A stretch of 64,000 nt of DNA from Megalonaias nervosa. Its lineage: Eukaryota; Mollusca; Bivalvia; Unionida; Unionidae. Below are positions 58,101 to 62,670 of the stretch, one piece after another. A program made the position numbers and the translations under genes. The DNA lies in NCBI GenBank assembly GCA_016617855.1, contig JAECUM010000839.1:124001-188000 (forward strand). The letters run 5' to 3'. The first letter of the stretch is position 1. Each line of letters begins with the position of its first letter. Below the pieces are notes generated by a model that searched no databases, was not told the DNA's origin, and was given only the letters and a program-made list of their open reading frames with translations.

Positions 58101-61100
58101 TTCATCATCTGGGGGAAGATTTTTGAAGCCCAGTGTGTATATGATAAGATTGTATACTGTCTTCACTTACCTTCTAATCTGAGAAAGAAATAGGCAATTG
58201 TATCTATTTTTCTCCAGGATTAGGGTAATATTCATGTAAATTCATAATTTTTCGTCACCAGTGTGATGAAACTGTTCATCATCAATGTTGAATATTTGTA
58301 TAATTTATTGTGAAATAATTGCTATTTTTATCATTTGAAATCGGGCGCCATTTTTACTACTGTGGGTATTGGGCGCTCGGCTTTCAACAAGGAGGCGCTC
58401 AAGTTAATCTTTCCGAATTCTTCCATATTTAGTCATATTCGTGAAAACTTTGTCATGAATTTCCCGAGTGTGTTCCCAAAACATATAAATAGGGGTGAGA
58501 TCCGCCGTTTTGGCAGTTGTGGTTCTGCTGGACTCCAGTAAAGGTCTCAAGACTAAACAAACAGAACAAAAGTCTCTTGTAATAATTTCAAGCATCAATA
58601 CAATAGCAAGGTAGACTAGTCACTACCGATACATTAAATTAGTCCTCATAATGACTATAATGTTTCTCTGAAGTTGTTTCAACGTTTATTTCCTAGTTAT
58701 ATCAGATAAAAGTTCTAATAGAAGGATTTAGCTGACGACACTATTACTGTGTCGTCATCAACAGTGCCGTCTGCTATCCATTGGAAATTTCGTATTCCGA
58801 TTGGCATTATCGAATTTCTTACTCAATTACATGTATCACTTTGGACTCACTAATTTCCATCCATTTTGTAGTGGTTGCATCATTTAGATGTCAAACTAAT
58901 ATCCCCGACACAACAACACAATTTATCGCTACAAAATGACACACACTGTCGCATTCAACCCACACGACACACTTTTGGCATCCGGTTCCAGATTGTGTCG
59001 CTCAAAACGACAGACTGCGTCTCAGCCAGCAAACGTGACACACACACTATAAACATCCGGTTCCTGACTGTGCCTCTATTATATTTACCATTGGACTATA
59101 AAACACAAAGCCGGGTTTGGTTCCGAACCTTGATTACGACATATGAACAAATTTTGAAAACTTTTAACTTATTTTTCTCTGCAAGATTAGTTTGGGAATT
59201 GGGATCATCTGAGTTATAGATTATATGAATTAGGACAAATGGAACATTTATGCTGATTTTCACATGCAATTTACCACTGAAACTATTGTTGTTATTTCAA
59301 CATACTTTATCAAACATCTGTTCTGCATATTTGCAAATATTATATTTCACAATTTTGAGCACTAAATTATCTGAGAAAACACACACAAGTCTGGAAGTCA
59401 TATAATAAACTGTGTTGACTATTTATATTTGTTTTGTTTTGTGCTTTTATCATCTAAATAAGAAATTTTGTGGTGAACACACCATTTCTTGACAATACAA
59501 TACACTGAGAGATCTAGTAACTGAAAAAAGCGTGAGCTGTCCATCTATTCCATTTTATTTGACCTTGACCCTTGACACGTTACAATATAAAGTTAAAGGA
59601 TGTACCTTATTTTGCAGTTTACCATTAACAAAACTGGGTTTACACTTATCTGCAACAAAGAGGTCAACATCTCTGACATACGAGTTTCACAATGGCATAT
59701 ACATTTGTAATTATTTCAAACAAATACATCATCACAAATACGATCCTTAAACCACAATGTTAAATCTCTCCATGGAGAATATGAATGGGATTGAGCTAAA
59801 TCAAAGTTGCCGTAAACTTCAACTACCTTCACCACCGATAGTAACAATGTTCTTGATCTCCAATCTAAAAGGAAAGCAATTTTGAAAGAAGAGTCTCTTT
59901 AAGAGACTGATGCTCTACTTGGGAAAAAGAATTTCCAATTTTGAAAGAAGAGTCTCTTGAAGAAAAAGAATTTCCAGGAATTCAAGAAAAGACCACTTCT
60001 CCTTTTTAACTGCTGAGTGTTGAAACTGTCGGATATTCTTCAATGATAACAAGATTTTCAAAATTAGTTTATGTCGTGGACATACTGGATGTCAGATTGG
60101 CACAAATTTCATTGAGGACAAATGTCAGATTGGCACCATTTTTGTTTAGGACAAAGTAATTATCATTAGAAGTCTTTTGGTTAAAATTCTATGTGATAAT
60201 GATCATCTGTTCAGGTGGAATGGTGACAGCAAGATTTCCACAACAGCCATCATAGCAGCTACAATGGATGTAAGAATGGTACTGTTATCATTAAGGATCA
60301 GCAAGGTATCATTAGAAGTCTAATGGTGAAAACCCCATGCTGATATTATCTTCCATTTGGAAATAGACATAACAATACTTTTATGATAATCACAATGGTG
60401 GCAATATTGAGGGTTAGTCATTTCTCTTGATGAAAACCCCATGTCAAAATGACTTTCCCTTTAAGAGGATTAGCTCCAACAACACTTTCAAAATGGCTAC
60501 ATATTGGCAGTCAGATCAGCACCATTTAAATTTATGATCAACAAAACATTACAAGAAGTCTTTTAGTGAAAACCCCATGATGATATGACCATTTATACAG
60601 GAGTAGTGACAACAAGGTTTTCAAGCTAGCCACTGTGGTGGCCATATTGGGTGTGTGGGCAGCGCCATCTAGGATCAACAAGACCATAGGATGAATATAC
60701 ATGTGTAAAGTTCCATGGCAATCCTCCAAGTAGTTTAGGAGGAGCAGTGATCACAAACTTGTGCTAATGGATGTCCATCGGATGACAGACAACAGAACAA
60801 CAACGGGCAATCCCATATGTTCTTCAGGTGACCAGTAGAGCTAAAAAGAATGAACTGGTTCTATTCTGATGCCAGGCAAAAATGTATGCAAGCTTTTTGT
60901 TTCCCTTTATGAACAAGGAGAAGATTTATATCTCCCTTTATGAACAAGGCAAAACTATTATAAGCCTAATTTTCTACAAGCATCAACAGAAGAGATCCTA
61001 TGTACACAAAAACTTAAATACATGGAAACAATACACTCTATTTCTATCACTGTTGACAAGCTGCTGAGTCAATTAAATACAACCACAAAGTCATTTTGAA

Positions 61101-62618
61101 TATGAAATTCAAAATTTCCCACATCTCTCCAAAGATACGACCAACTGATATTTTCCAAAAAGAAATCATTTAGAAGATCTTGTGGGCTTAACACCAGTGA
61201 AATATGGTGCAAAGAACAGAATCATAAAACCATAGAAATATAAAGATTTCTGGTCTGTCTGATATTAAATTTCAATAAAATAGATTTGTTCAATTCAATG
61301 TTTATACCTGATTCTGAAGTCTGAAACTCTGTATTAAATTTTGTTCTCAAACAATTTCCAAAAAACAATTACCTGGCTTATTATTTAGCTATTAATTCTG
61401 AAGGAAAAAACATTATCTTAAGGACAGTAGCAGGATGAGAGACATAACATGGTATTATCATAAAAATTTACCACATGTGGAATTCAAAGTTCCTAAATTC
61501 CTTTTTAGCCAGAAAATAAATAAACAGCATCAGGACAATCAAAGAAATATATTTTTGTTCTTGATCAACTTTCAGTCAACTTGTTTTGTAAAAATTCTCC
61601 ACACATTGAAATGGAATTAAAACTCATGTTATAGTAGAACTGGATTTATAAATCTAGTTCAGGTTTTTATATTTTGTTCTCAAGCTGAATCCTTCTAACC
61701 AATTTAAAGATCAATGAAAATTTCTTAAAGATTCAATCTGATAACTATCAGAAGAATTTTTAAGTCTCATGCGCAGGTGCTCTGCTTGATGTGGATGGGT
61801 CTAATTAACAACAAAACTCAAGGCATGTGCTCGTCTACATGTTGTGGTGGGATTATTTTGCGTAAAAATGTGTACTAGGAAATTAAATGAATGAGAATAC
61901 TGATTGCATAGAGGGTATGAGAAATAAGGTACATTAAACAGGGTAAAAAGGATGAACATAAATTGCAAACTATTCAGCATCATGTTTCTTTTAATCATCA
62001 GATTTGGATTTTGATTTGTTTAAATTCAGATTTAACAATTTTTCAGTCATATGGCTAAAATATCTGCAAAGTGGCAGTTTATAGTGATGTCTAGCACTGG
62101 GGTATCATGCTGCAGACATGTAAGATCATGTCCCACCCAGTCATATTATTATGACACCAGGCTGACCAGCCCTAAGACTAACCTCTTAATGCTGAGTGCC
62201 TAGTGAGGCAGCTGTTAGTACCATTTTTATAAGCCTTAGGTATGACTCGGCTGGGATTCGAACCTGCAACCTCCCACATCCAAGGCGACGCTTAACCACA
62301 AGGCCACCTGAGTGATTTTATCATCAGAAGCAATCATCAATATCCCTCTAATCACATGAAATCTGAATCTGTAGATGTTTGACTTTACTTCTCTTCATCA
62401 CTCAACAGAATTGCTTATAAAAATTTATTAAAATCCCAAAATAGAAATTATTTATCAAATTACCTGTATGATCATTTTGTATTCAAATTTTTGCACACGT
62501 ATGTTGTCAAACATTAATATTTCCTCTTGGGATCAAACTTATGTCCCTTGACAAAGCTAATCGTGTTTTTCAAGGCTAAAAGAGCAAAGCAGCCAAATAT
62601 AAGTGTCTATTATTAGAA

Positions 62619-62670
<52 letters not shown>

